Positions 60,001-64,000 of a stretch of 64,000 bases of DNA are shown one piece after another (the stretch's first letter is position 1; every line of letters begins with the position of its first letter). Location of the stretch: NCBI RefSeq assembly GCF_032854445.1, contig NC_088301.1, forward strand, positions 20,269,808 through 20,333,807, in the 5' to 3' direction. This DNA is from Liolophura sinensis (lineage: Eukaryota > Mollusca > Polyplacophora > Chitonida > Chitonidae). The notes beneath the pieces are model-generated. The model searched no databases. It was not told the origin of the DNA and saw only the letters and a program-made list of their open reading frames with translations. Position numbers and translations under genes: made by a program.

Positions 60001-63000
60001 CTGAAGTGAACTGACAAGCGGTCGTATTTCACTCAATACATGTGACTGTATGTCAACTATCACATTGTCGTGGCTTTGCTCTGTACGCTGTACGTCTTTG
60101 TTTATAGACCGGCCCGGATAGCACAGTTGGTAGAGCGTCCGCTTTGGGACCGGTAGATCCAGGATCAATCTTTGATCGAGTCACACCTAAGACTTTAAAA
60201 GAGGAAGTTGTAACTTCCTCGCTTGGCGTTCAGCATGAAGGGGATAGTGCAACGACTGGTTGACCCGTATCAGTATAATGGCTCGGGCGGGGCGGCTTGC
60301 TTGCCTTCGGTAAGTCGTCTCAGTGAGGCAGCACTAATCAAAAGAGCGGTGGAAATCCGTCCTGCAACAAGGAGGCACATTACACGTACATGCACCCTAA
60401 TGATTCCTTCGTCGTCATATGACTGAAAAATTGTTGAGAACGACGTTAAACCCCAAGCACTCACTCACTCACTCTTTGTTTATATTTTATAAAAAAAATG
60501 CACAGTTTTTATATGATGGATGAAGCGTCGGGTGATAAAAAAATCAGGCCAACACTTACCTGCAAAAATAACCAAAGAATTTAGAAAGTACAGGGTATAA
60601 AGCGCGAAATTAGGACGGGATCATGCAAAGAGAAGAAGTAGTTTCCAAACACTTACTTGATGTACAATTGTAAGCCTGAAAGCCACTCTCACACCTGGGT
60701 GATAAATTCGGACATTCACTAGTGTCCTTGTCACAAGCAGTATTATTCCAGCAATGTCCACATTCCTCACCACAGTCTGTACCCCATCGGCCATTCACAC
60801 ACTCTAGTGAGAAAAAACACAATGATATTGTTAATTTCATATTTCTTGAAGTGAAAATCACATTCACGAAATCAAACTAAAGGACACATTTTAAATATAG
60901 TGCATACAAAATTAAGAGTGCAGGAAATCTTATTTCTCAACCAATGAGATTAGCCTAGTAGAGAAGACAAATATCTTGAATATAATTATATATCGTGTCA
61001 ATATACTATATAACGTTTCTCGTAATTACAACATAATTTTCTCATAATAAATGAAAGTTTCAAGTAGCGTAAAAATATTATTTACTTTAAAAGGAAAGGG
61101 TTTTACAGTTTTCCCTGATACAAACACAGACTGAATATGAACGGCGAAACATGTGACGTGCGCATAACTGAAGTTCAGACGAAAATATAATTTAGCTAAC
61201 CTACACTTCTCCACGTGTGACAGCAAATCTGTCGTCCTACACAACGTAGAGCACGATGGCTGACAATCGTATCTTTCCACAGAAACTGTCCAGTAATTAC
61301 GCTAAAACAAACTGTCTCGGCCTTTACAGAAGTAAGTCTCCCGTAGTCTTCGAATATTTGTCGCGTTGTAATAATGCATACAAATGGTTTCATAAAATGT
61401 CTTATATCTAGATACCAAGAGGCCTTGTGTACATCTACATTGTGAAGGTTTGTAGATCTGAGTACTTGACTGCCGCTTACTTTCACACCAAAGTCCATGG
61501 TCATCACATCGATAGCAGCACGTGTCTGTCACACATTCGTTGTCACACATCTCTCCATACCAGCCCTCGGAACAAACTATAACAGTGGAATAATAATAAT
61601 AATCATACTGTGAAAGCTTATGACACACAGTCAGCGTTATTACTTACATGAATATCGGAAGACTTGTAGATAACAATTTATTATTTGTATAAAGGTGAAA
61701 TGTCAGGATTTCCTTTACTAACAAAAGAGATATCTCATTGGCTAGAGATAGATATTGCTTTTGTTGTTACACTCCCCGACAACATGACGTCAAAAAGAAA
61801 CATGGTGTTTTGTGAAATTCCAATCCCAACTTTTCCAGTCAAAGTTCAGTCAACTTTAACATTTCTTACGTCACGCAACAAGACACGACGTCATGTGCGA
61901 CTTTACGCTATATACACAAGTCTGTGAGGGCCTACAGATAAAAACATTGCTTAAACTTCATATACACAAAATCACGATATTGTCAAAATTTAAATAATAA
62001 ATAGAATATTGCACAGCGAAAGTTGGATATCATAAATATGTTTTTTTTTTTTTTTTGGTGAACGGTCTCTTGTGTTATCTTTTCACATCTCCCTCAAAAA
62101 ATATTTATGATATTTAACCTTTATTGTGCATTATCCCATATATATTTTTAATTGCAGGATGTAATTTGTATAATGGTGTGCATGGAAAGTGATACTGATG
62201 ATTATCAGATGATCCAGAAGACCATTAGAAAATCGTGAAGTCCATGATAAGATCATGATGACAATTGCAAGAATTGGAAAATCGTGAAGTTCATTAGATG
62301 TGAAGACAATGAAAAGATCGTAAAGATCATAAGAAGATCTTGAAAACTATCGGAAGATCGTGAAAACAATCGTATAATTATAAAAACCATCAAAACTTCG
62401 TAAAGATAATATAAAATCTATAAAATAATCATGAGAACCATCAGAAAATGAAGTATGTGGATTTAAATTTCTGGTGAAGCGTTCCAGCCATTGATACATG
62501 CTGGCGTGTAATTTTGGGGTCTAACGCCCGGGAAATGTTTCAAGCAGGAACCGTGTGTTTGAACATCTAATGGCACTCTGATGACAATCCTGTTAATTGA
62601 TCTACTAGTAAGTTTGTTTTAGTCAAACAGATCAGAAAAAAAAAATCATTTTGTTGAATAGGCATTAATATGGGGTTGATATGAGGAATGGTACGAGGAA
62701 ACGGTCTGATGGTTGCTTAGGCTCACTAACGCTAACCACACTTTCCGATCCATGTAACGCCTCGTGTTTCGTATGAGGCTTTCAATCAGGTGTTTTTTTA
62801 AGTAAATTGCGACGCTCTGTGCTTTCTCTGTGGTTTTACCCGTTTCCCTCCAAGAAAACCGACAGACGTCGTAGTAGTAAAACATTTTTTTGAGTACATC
62901 ACCAAATAACAATCAAATGAATACATCGGTCACTTTCCCTAAACCTATTGATTGTGATGTAATGGAAACAACAGTGTCTCAATCAAAATATTATAAGCAA

Positions 63001-63230
63001 TTAATCTTGCTTACCAAACAGTCTTACTTGACAAAGTGTCAACGGTGTTGATAAATTCGACGGTAAGCTTATCCGGACCGTGTTTCCTGTTGTCGGCTTA
63101 CTGTCGTTACAACTACCGTTGACGATATCCCCAGGACCTTTGTCACTGTCTGTCGTGTCTGTATAACATGTAGTGTAGCTCTGATTGTTCATCCCCACAC
63201 TCAGAGTAAAGCTGTTCAGTCGTGAACCGC
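32987..63230 (-). CDS. Gene B: receptor-type tyrosine phosphatase (5' exons outside window)
   Basis: Coding exons in transcript order: 63230-63015, 61576-61481, 60803-60657, 54859-54716, 54303-54166, 48789-48675, 48058-47955, 46585-46419, 43907-43820, 42978-42905, 42444-42408, 41330-41233, 40385-40260, 39459-39314, 38398-38263, 37939-37790, 37260-37161, 36333-36260, 35631-35497, 35334-35212, 34925-34777, 34260-34125, 33061-32987. Every junction has AG/GT sites and matching phase, giving 923 residues and TAA. The order is lectin-like half domain, four EGF modules, transmembrane helix, acidic juxtamembrane segment, D1 with [10 protein letters not shown] and WPDHG (catalytically competent by sequence), and D2 with a broken active site. 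D1 should hydrolyse phosphotyrosine on unknown substrates at the inner membrane face. The signal peptide and first modules are predicted just right of 64,000, by analogy with gene A. Confidence 0.92.
33205..33472 (-). mobile_element. SINE family 1 in a gene B intron
   Basis: GATGTTTTACGCTGTACTCA, GCAGCATTATGGTGGGAGG, AGAGGAAGCCAGCATGAAC, ending in the tRNA-like head complement (CTTAAATCACGGAAGCCCCA). Confidence 0.8.
34125..34260 (-). CDS. Gene B exon: D2 signature-loop exon
   Basis: 136-bp exon encoding [19 protein letters not shown] through RPQIITDL. With the Cys-Arg end of the previous exon the P-loop reads [10 protein letters not shown]: the nucleophile Cys position is kept, but the invariant Arg of C(X)5R is Asn. 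D2 is therefore expected to be inactive. Confidence 0.92.
34777..34925 (-). CDS. Gene B exon: D2 WPD-loop region
   Basis: 149-bp exon encoding [20 protein letters not shown], then [20 protein letters not shown] and LVHC. The WPD motif position reads FWS, so the general-acid Asp is missing, consistent with a pseudophosphatase domain. Confidence 0.9.
35212..35334 (-). CDS. Gene B exon: D2 central strand region
   Basis: 123-bp phase 0-0 exon encoding [20 protein letters not shown], then [20 protein letters not shown].....K..G.F.V is the usual D2 text after the QPMV/LDDVD strand. Confidence 0.85.
35497..35631 (-). CDS. Gene B exon: D2 substrate-loop/strand region
   Basis: 135-bp phase 0-0 exon encoding [30 protein letters not shown] and [12 protein letters not shown]. 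It is the standard F(I/V)(V/I)TQMPLPNTVxDFWRLVxD block of RPTP D2 domains. Confidence 0.95.
36075..36180 (-). mobile_element. SINE family 1 fragment, strongly diverged
   Basis: TTATTGATTTCTTTGTTGCT, ACGACATACTCAAGAAG and ACGATGGTGGTCAG echo the family 1 tail and body. A second fragment lies at 36,925-37,030 (TTTTTACGCCGTACTCAAAA). Confidence 0.5.
36260..36333 (-). CDS. Gene B exon: D2 N-terminal part
   Basis: 74-bp exon encoding [20 protein letters not shown] then VFLP. YINA marks the conserved phosphotyrosine-loop neighbourhood. The phase fits 37,161 and 35,631. Confidence 0.92.
36403..36860. mobile_element. Long-armed foldback (MITE-like) element
   Basis: Almost a perfect hairpin. Ends are GTCATAGTAAAGTG at 36,403 and CACTTTACTATGAC ending at 36,860. 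Arms of about 200 bp carry matching text such as GAAAAAGTGTCAT / GGCACTTTTTCAT, ATGCAATTACCTACC / GGTAGGTAATTGCAT and CGCCAGCCACC / GGTGGCTGGCG, around a loop near 36,600-36,655. No coding capacity. It sits 70 bp upstream of the exon at 36,260-36,333. Confidence 0.85.
37161..37260 (-). CDS. Gene B exon: D1-D2 linker into D2
   Basis: 100-bp exon encoding [20 protein letters not shown], then [16 protein letters not shown] is the D2 version of the KNRY loop, with the Tyr replaced by Ser. Confidence 0.9.
37576..37723. mobile_element. Short MITE-like element with inverted ends
   Basis: The left end CAGGGCCCAGTTTCACAAAG is mirrored by CTTTGTGAAACTAGGGCCAG, with an inner part rich in GTACGAC. A partial relative begins at 38,502 (CAGGGCCCGATTCTACAAAG) and another at 38,577. 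Confidence 0.75.
37790..37939 (-). CDS. Gene B exon: end of D1 and linker
   Basis: 150-bp phase 0-0 exon encoding [20 protein letters not shown] and a linker through [21 protein letters not shown](L/I)H is the conserved last helix text of RPTP D1. Confidence 0.95.
38263..38398 (-). CDS. Gene B exon: D1 catalytic P-loop exon
   Basis: 136-bp exon. With the previous exon it completes [19 protein letters not shown], the active PTP signature (Cys nucleophile, Arg for phosphate binding). It continues through [19 protein letters not shown], which includes the Q-loop Gln. Confidence 0.97.
38640..39240. repeat. ATAATTTTG repeat block in gene B intron
   Basis: Same family as 32,185-32,625. Units carry CATAATTTTGTTGAAAAT, CTGTAACTTGTC and GTCCGAAAA and end at 39,165-39,200 with GACGGAC repeats. 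Confidence 0.55.
39314..39459 (-). CDS. Gene B exon: D1 WPD-loop exon
   Basis: 146-bp exon encoding [29 protein letters not shown] and [15 protein letters not shown] carries the general-acid Asp, and VVHC(S) ends the exon before the P-loop exon. Confidence 0.97.
39838..40015 (+). mobile_element. SINE family 1, 5'-truncated, diverged
   Basis: TTAGCTTCCTCTCTGGCTG, TAGTGTTGGCCACCGACATG, CTCTTGAGTACAGCGTAAAG, then ATAAATAAATAA. Confidence 0.7.
40260..40385 (-). CDS. Gene B exon: D1 KCxxYWPD exon
   Basis: 126-bp phase 0-0 exon encoding [20 protein letters not shown], then [20 protein letters not shown] is a standard D1 motif. The acceptor is the CATAG ahead of ACTAAG, chosen because it alone keeps phase 0. 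Confidence 0.93.
41233..41330 (-). CDS. Gene B exon: D1 core strand exon
   Basis: 98-bp exon encoding [20 protein letters not shown], then [12 protein letters not shown]. It matches the ASQGP...FW.M.WE......VM.TNL.E block, with the usual FWRM reading FMRM. Confidence 0.95.
42063..42325 (-). mobile_element. SINE family 1, near full length
   Basis: TTTGATTGGCATTACTACGT, ACGACGGTGGACAACATTA, GACCATCCGCAGGTTGATG, GAGGAAGCCAGGATAAGCTG and a head-like end near CACGCTACCCACCTCGGCCA. Lies in a gene B intron. Confidence 0.8.
42408..42444 (-). CDS. Gene B micro-exon of D1
   Basis: A 37-bp exon encoding [12 protein letters not shown] plus one base, the (I/D)GY..P..YIA(S/T)QGP block. Short, but it has both splice sites and is required for phase. 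Confidence 0.93.
42481..42735 (+). mobile_element. SINE family 2
   Basis: AACCCGGGTCGGGTCATGCC, TCGCTTGGTGTTCAGCACTG, ATCAGTATAATGTGACTGCG, tail TTGACTACGACGTTAAACCC and CATACATACAT. Confidence 0.75.
42905..42978 (-). CDS. Gene B exon: D1 DHSRVxL exon
   Basis: 74-bp exon encoding [20 protein letters not shown] then CYID. YINA.YIDGY spans this and the next exon. Confidence 0.95.
43515..43795. mobile_element. Third foldback relative of the GATGGCACGA family
   Basis: Inverted ends GTATGGAAGTCGGTTAAAG and TTATCCGGCTTCCATATC. The interior is rich in CGATGG/CCATCG text. Resembles 11,001-11,735 but with a different interior. Confidence 0.5.
43820..43907 (-). CDS. Gene B exon: entry to D1 (KNRY-loop region)
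   Basis: 88-bp exon, acceptor GCTGCAG and donor GTAAGC, encoding [20 protein letters not shown] then KSRYRNLVA plus one base that completes Tyr with the next exon. PEN.....RY.N..(A/P)YD is the D1 start. The canonical KNRY reads KSRY. Found by phase and motif; it continues directly from AEFE of the juxtamembrane exon. Confidence 0.9.
44010..44960. repeat. Non-coding segment related to 20,970-22,950
   Basis: Shares ordered landmarks with the gene A intron segment but sits in a different intron of gene B. It includes an ATT microsatellite near 44,483-44,508. No exon was recognised. Confidence 0.45.
45400..45720. repeat. Intronic module, gene B copy 1
   Basis: Counterpart of 260-665. A second gene B copy lies at 49,740-50,040. 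No conserved frame. Confidence 0.5.
46419..46585 (-). CDS. Gene B exon: acidic juxtamembrane segment
   Basis: 167-bp exon encoding [31 protein letters not shown] and GFNAEFE. Donor GTAAAG follows GAG. It joins in frame to 43,907, giving AEFETFPVGL. Confidence 0.92.
47385..47615. repeat. Short version of the 64-bp array
   Basis: About four units with TATATCAAG(G/A) spaced roughly 64 bp, against about 37 in copy A. Confidence 0.85.
47955..48058 (-). CDS. Gene B exon: basic cytoplasmic segment
   Basis: 104-bp exon encoding [20 protein letters not shown] then [13 protein letters not shown]. Paralogue of 5,072-5,175. Confidence 0.87.
48675..48789 (-). CDS. Gene B exon: transmembrane helix
   Basis: 115-bp exon encoding [15 protein letters not shown], a Gly-rich start and the span [13 protein letters not shown] followed by Arg-Arg. 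Acceptor TATGCAG, donor GTACTG. Nearly identical to 5,773-5,887. Confidence 0.93.
49339..49475 (-). pseudogene. Dead membrane-proximal EGF exon of gene B
   Basis: Counterpart of 6,719-6,856 and relative of the live exon 54,166-54,303. It is 137 bp instead of 138: one base is missing after CTSCAD, which shifts the frame. The donor GT has become GC, and one framework Cys is Arg (QEERGQ). The acceptor CCCAG is intact, unlike in gene A. It is skipped in the in-frame gene model. Confidence 0.75.
50455..50790 (-). pseudogene. Decayed EGF-like units, gene B
   Basis: Two to three units of the 139-bp EGF-derived repeat ([19 protein letters not shown] and [10 protein letters not shown] on the minus strand). 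They include CATCCTCCCTCACAGACACA, which on the minus strand encodes the CEGGCH core that the 27-bp array repeats. Confidence 0.7.
50795..50945 (+). pseudogene. Inverted decayed EGF unit, gene B
   Basis: The plus strand reads [19 protein letters not shown], then [12 protein letters not shown], ending in a splice-donor-like GTAATA. It is the best-preserved unit of the family but on the opposite strand to the gene. Confidence 0.65.
51478..51569. repeat. Left arm of a 92-bp inverted repeat
   Basis: Begins TAAATCTCTTTCGGAAAG and contains GCGCGGTTTAATCACCA and GGCAGTTGGTGGGACCA, ending ATAATCCACACGT. It is the reverse complement, with modest divergence, of 54,009-54,100 on the other side of the 27-bp array. 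Confidence 0.9.
51574..53996. repeat. 27-bp minisatellite derived from an EGF exon, roughly 85-90 units
   Basis: The unit CAGTATGACATCCTCCCTC plus ACACACAC is mostly 27 bp, with 29-bp variants carrying one extra CA. On the minus strand the 27-bp unit reads TGVCEGGCH, the Cys-containing core of the neighbouring EGF-like units. Variant units (CTCAATTACAC or CTCAATCACAC, ATGGCATCC) recur at intervals, showing higher-order structure, for example 193 bp between 52,704 and 52,897. The 29-bp variants shift the frame, so no single long coding frame exists. Absent from copy A. Confidence 0.97.
54009..54100. repeat. Right arm of the 92-bp inverted repeat
   Basis: ACGTGTGGATTATCACCAA, GGATCCCACCAACTGCCA, GATTAAACCGCGC and TTCGAAAGAAATTTA. 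This arm has the same orientation as the related text in copy A (9,465-9,520). Confidence 0.9.
54166..54303 (-). CDS. Gene B exon: EGF-like module 4
   Basis: 138-bp phase 1-1 exon, acceptor CCCAG and donor GTACGC, encoding [17 protein letters not shown], then [11 protein letters not shown] and GWLRDLCKE. It joins in frame to the transmembrane exon (G plus CA gives Ala). Confidence 0.9.
54716..54859 (-). CDS. Gene B exon: EGF-like module 3
   Basis: 144-bp phase 1-1 exon encoding [36 protein letters not shown] and GYTGPRCE. Paralogue of 10,111-10,254. Confidence 0.92.
55083..55305 (+). mobile_element. SINE family 1, shared with copy A
   Basis: Orthologous insertion to 10,631-10,860: GTGACCCAGGAGCCTCTCAC, CCTGCGGATGGTCGTGGG, CACCATAATGCTG, GTACGGCGTAAACCACC. 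Confidence 0.8.
55440..56110. mobile_element. Foldback element, gene B copy
   Basis: Counterpart of 11,001-11,735. The left inverted end is mostly lost; the right end reads TTTATCCGGCTTTTTTACTT. The interior has GATGGCACGAAG repeats facing CATCGCTTCATGCCGTCGTG. Confidence 0.55.
57110..58440. other. Insertion present only in copy B
   Basis: Copy A runs directly across this point (about 12,660), while copy B has roughly 1.3 kb extra. It contains a poly(G) run near 57,748 and a 106-codon plus-strand frame (57,860-58,180, with [20 protein letters not shown]). I do not recognise that protein; the minus strand over the same part is interrupted. No terminal repeats were identified. It could be a mobile-element remnant or retrocopy fragment. 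Confidence 0.4.
58690..59885. repeat. 43-bp minisatellite, about 27 units
   Basis: The unit is GCATTTTTAGTAATTCTAG, then GCCAGTCCAGTTAATTGCAATTCA with variants. It begins inside a family R copy (AGTAATTCTACACCAGTGAC, AATTGCAATTAACATCACTG), and its unit resembles that stretch with a short internal deletion. So it probably expanded from a family R segment. Copy A has only one related stretch at about 12,668. Confidence 0.95.
60103..60475 (+). mobile_element. tRNA-derived SINE (family 2), full length
   Basis: tRNA-like head GCCCGGATAGCACAGTTGG, AGAGCGTCCGCTTTGG and a degenerate B box near GATCAATC. Then CGCTTGGCGTTCAGCATGAA, CAGTATAATGGCTCGGGCGG, GTCGTCATATGACTGAAAAA, the tail GACGTTAAACCCCAAGCAC and CACT repeats. 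Not present at the matching place in copy A, so it was inserted after the duplication or lost from A. Confidence 0.88.
60657..60803 (-). CDS. Gene B exon: EGF-like module 2
   Basis: 147-bp phase 1-1 exon encoding [37 protein letters not shown] and TS. Acceptor ACTAG, donor GTAAGT. Paralogue of 13,091-13,237. Confidence 0.92.
61481..61576 (-). CDS. Gene B exon: EGF-like module 1 (short)
   Basis: 96-bp phase 1-1 exon encoding [20 protein letters not shown] and [11 protein letters not shown]. Donor GTAAGC. Paralogue of 13,946-14,041. Confidence 0.88.
62190..62455. repeat. Degenerate purine-rich repeat, gene B copy
   Basis: Units around GAAGATCGTGAAAACAATC and ACCATCAGAAAA, matching 14,730-15,005. 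Confidence 0.5.
63015..63230 (-). CDS. Gene B exon: lectin-like domain, second half (first visible exon)
   Basis: 216-bp phase 1-1 exon encoding [17 protein letters not shown], then NTVRISLP and LTLCQVRLF. The first half of the domain, the N-terminal Cys-rich module and the signal peptide must lie beyond 64,000; 63,840-64,000 already matches the copy A intron between them. The copy A retroelement insertion is absent here. Confidence 0.87.
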
Positions 63231-64000
63231 CTGGAATGTATGTACACGTAACATACAATACCGGACTGTCTTCGTGTGAGTCAAATTCATTTACCTACAT
63301 TTACGTAAATAAGGACGCCGAACTTCGAGTTAACCTGATAGTTCTCATCTCGAGAGCATTATGGCAAAACAATCTCAAGATGTGTCACCGCTTTAGATTC
63401 TAAGGTTTATCTGTAATGAACCCTGTTGATTTCCTCTTCTTATATGCCCCACAATCATCATTTCTGGCTTCTGTGCTTTGGGGTTCATAGTTCCTATGAA
63501 CAAGAGCGTAGAAATATCACAGTAATAACGCATAAACATTTATCAGCGATGATCGACTGTGTGCTTTCAGCTTCTCATGCCTTTTGTTGAAAGTAAATCG
63601 ATGCGTTTCTTTGACACCTGTCAGATATTTTGCTCCGCAATCTTTAGTTACAAGTATTACTATTTTTTATTTTTATATTTTTGCTGAAGTAATGCAAGCA
63701 AAGATTTATCTCATGCATCGATTTATAACTGATTATAACTGTTATCGGTGAAAAAAACGCACCGGTACGTATATCGATTTTTATTACCTTCTACTACGAA
63801 GTCATAAACTTACTCGCATTGCTTTAGCCGATTTTTTCACTATATGACAGTCGATCCGAGAATAAGGAAACAGTTGTTGCTCAGATTTACACACATCTAG
63901 AAAACGAACATCTCGATGAACCACAATACTGGTCACAATAATTCATGTTACATAGACACATGTAGAACTGTAACTCGAAACCAGTCACATCCCATACCTG

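Larger units (their letters stand above)
45113..64000. repeat. Segmental (gene) duplicate of 1-19,060
   Basis: Starts exactly with the text found at position 1 (TTCGGAGCAGCTAACCAGCC) and stays alignable in exons and introns to the right edge, where 63,840-64,000 matches 18,900-19,060. Exon offsets vary (45,128 at the juxtamembrane exon, 42,902 at the transmembrane exon, 47,430 at the lectin exon) because arrays and insertions differ between the copies. Confidence 0.95.

Noticed and set aside
60103-60190. tRNA gene
   Set aside because: The tRNA-like 5' half is followed by SINE body and tail rather than a 3' acceptor stem. The same applies to 26,878-26,935 and the heads of family 1 SINEs.

Overview
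This is eukaryotic, intron-rich, AT-rich animal DNA crowded with tRNA-derived SINEs, foldback elements and tandem arrays. The SINE types, a Penelope-like retroelement and the domain mix of the genes suggest a marine mollusc or a close lophotrochozoan. That placement is inference; no species can be named from the sequence.

The window holds two head-to-tail paralogues of one gene, both on the minus strand. The gene encodes a receptor-type protein tyrosine phosphatase (RPTP) with a lectin-like and EGF-like ectodomain. Gene B runs from beyond the right edge (first visible exon 63,015-63,230) to a stop codon at 32,987. Its 23 visible exons splice in frame through every junction (2,774 nt; 923 residues plus stop). 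Gene A starts at an ATG at 23,688 and runs off the left edge after its juxtamembrane exon (1,291-1,457). Its 11 visible exons also stay in frame (1,557 nt, 519 residues). Combining the two gives the ancestral layout: signal peptide, Cys-rich EGF-like module, F5/8C or F-type-lectin-like galactose-binding domain over two exons, four EGF-like exons, one transmembrane helix, an acidic juxtamembrane segment, an active-type PTP domain D1 and a degenerate PTP domain D2. The window therefore shows about one and a half units of a tandem duplication with a period of about 43-47 kb. Positions 1-19,060 are the paralogue of 45,113-64,000.

Regions: 1-23,700 is gene A. It carries a 64-bp minisatellite in an intron, decayed EGF exons, and a dead Penelope-like element with an N-terminal GIY-YIG domain (about 16,220-18,845) that copy B lacks. 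23,700-32,980 is intergenic and full of SINE fragments and a (AT)n/(TG)n microsatellite, with no gene I can defend. 32,987-43,907 is the phosphatase half of gene B. 43,900-64,000 is the juxtamembrane, transmembrane and ectodomain half of gene B, with two large arrays (27 bp and 43 bp) that copy A lacks.

The most interesting signals concern repeat birth and exon decay between the two paralogues. The 27-bp array (51,574-53,996) reads on the minus strand as repeats of the EGF peptide TGVCEGGCH, so it looks born from an EGF-like exon, and it sits between 92-bp inverted repeats. The 43-bp array appears to come from a local interspersed element. The membrane-proximal EGF exon has been lost in both genes through different mutations.
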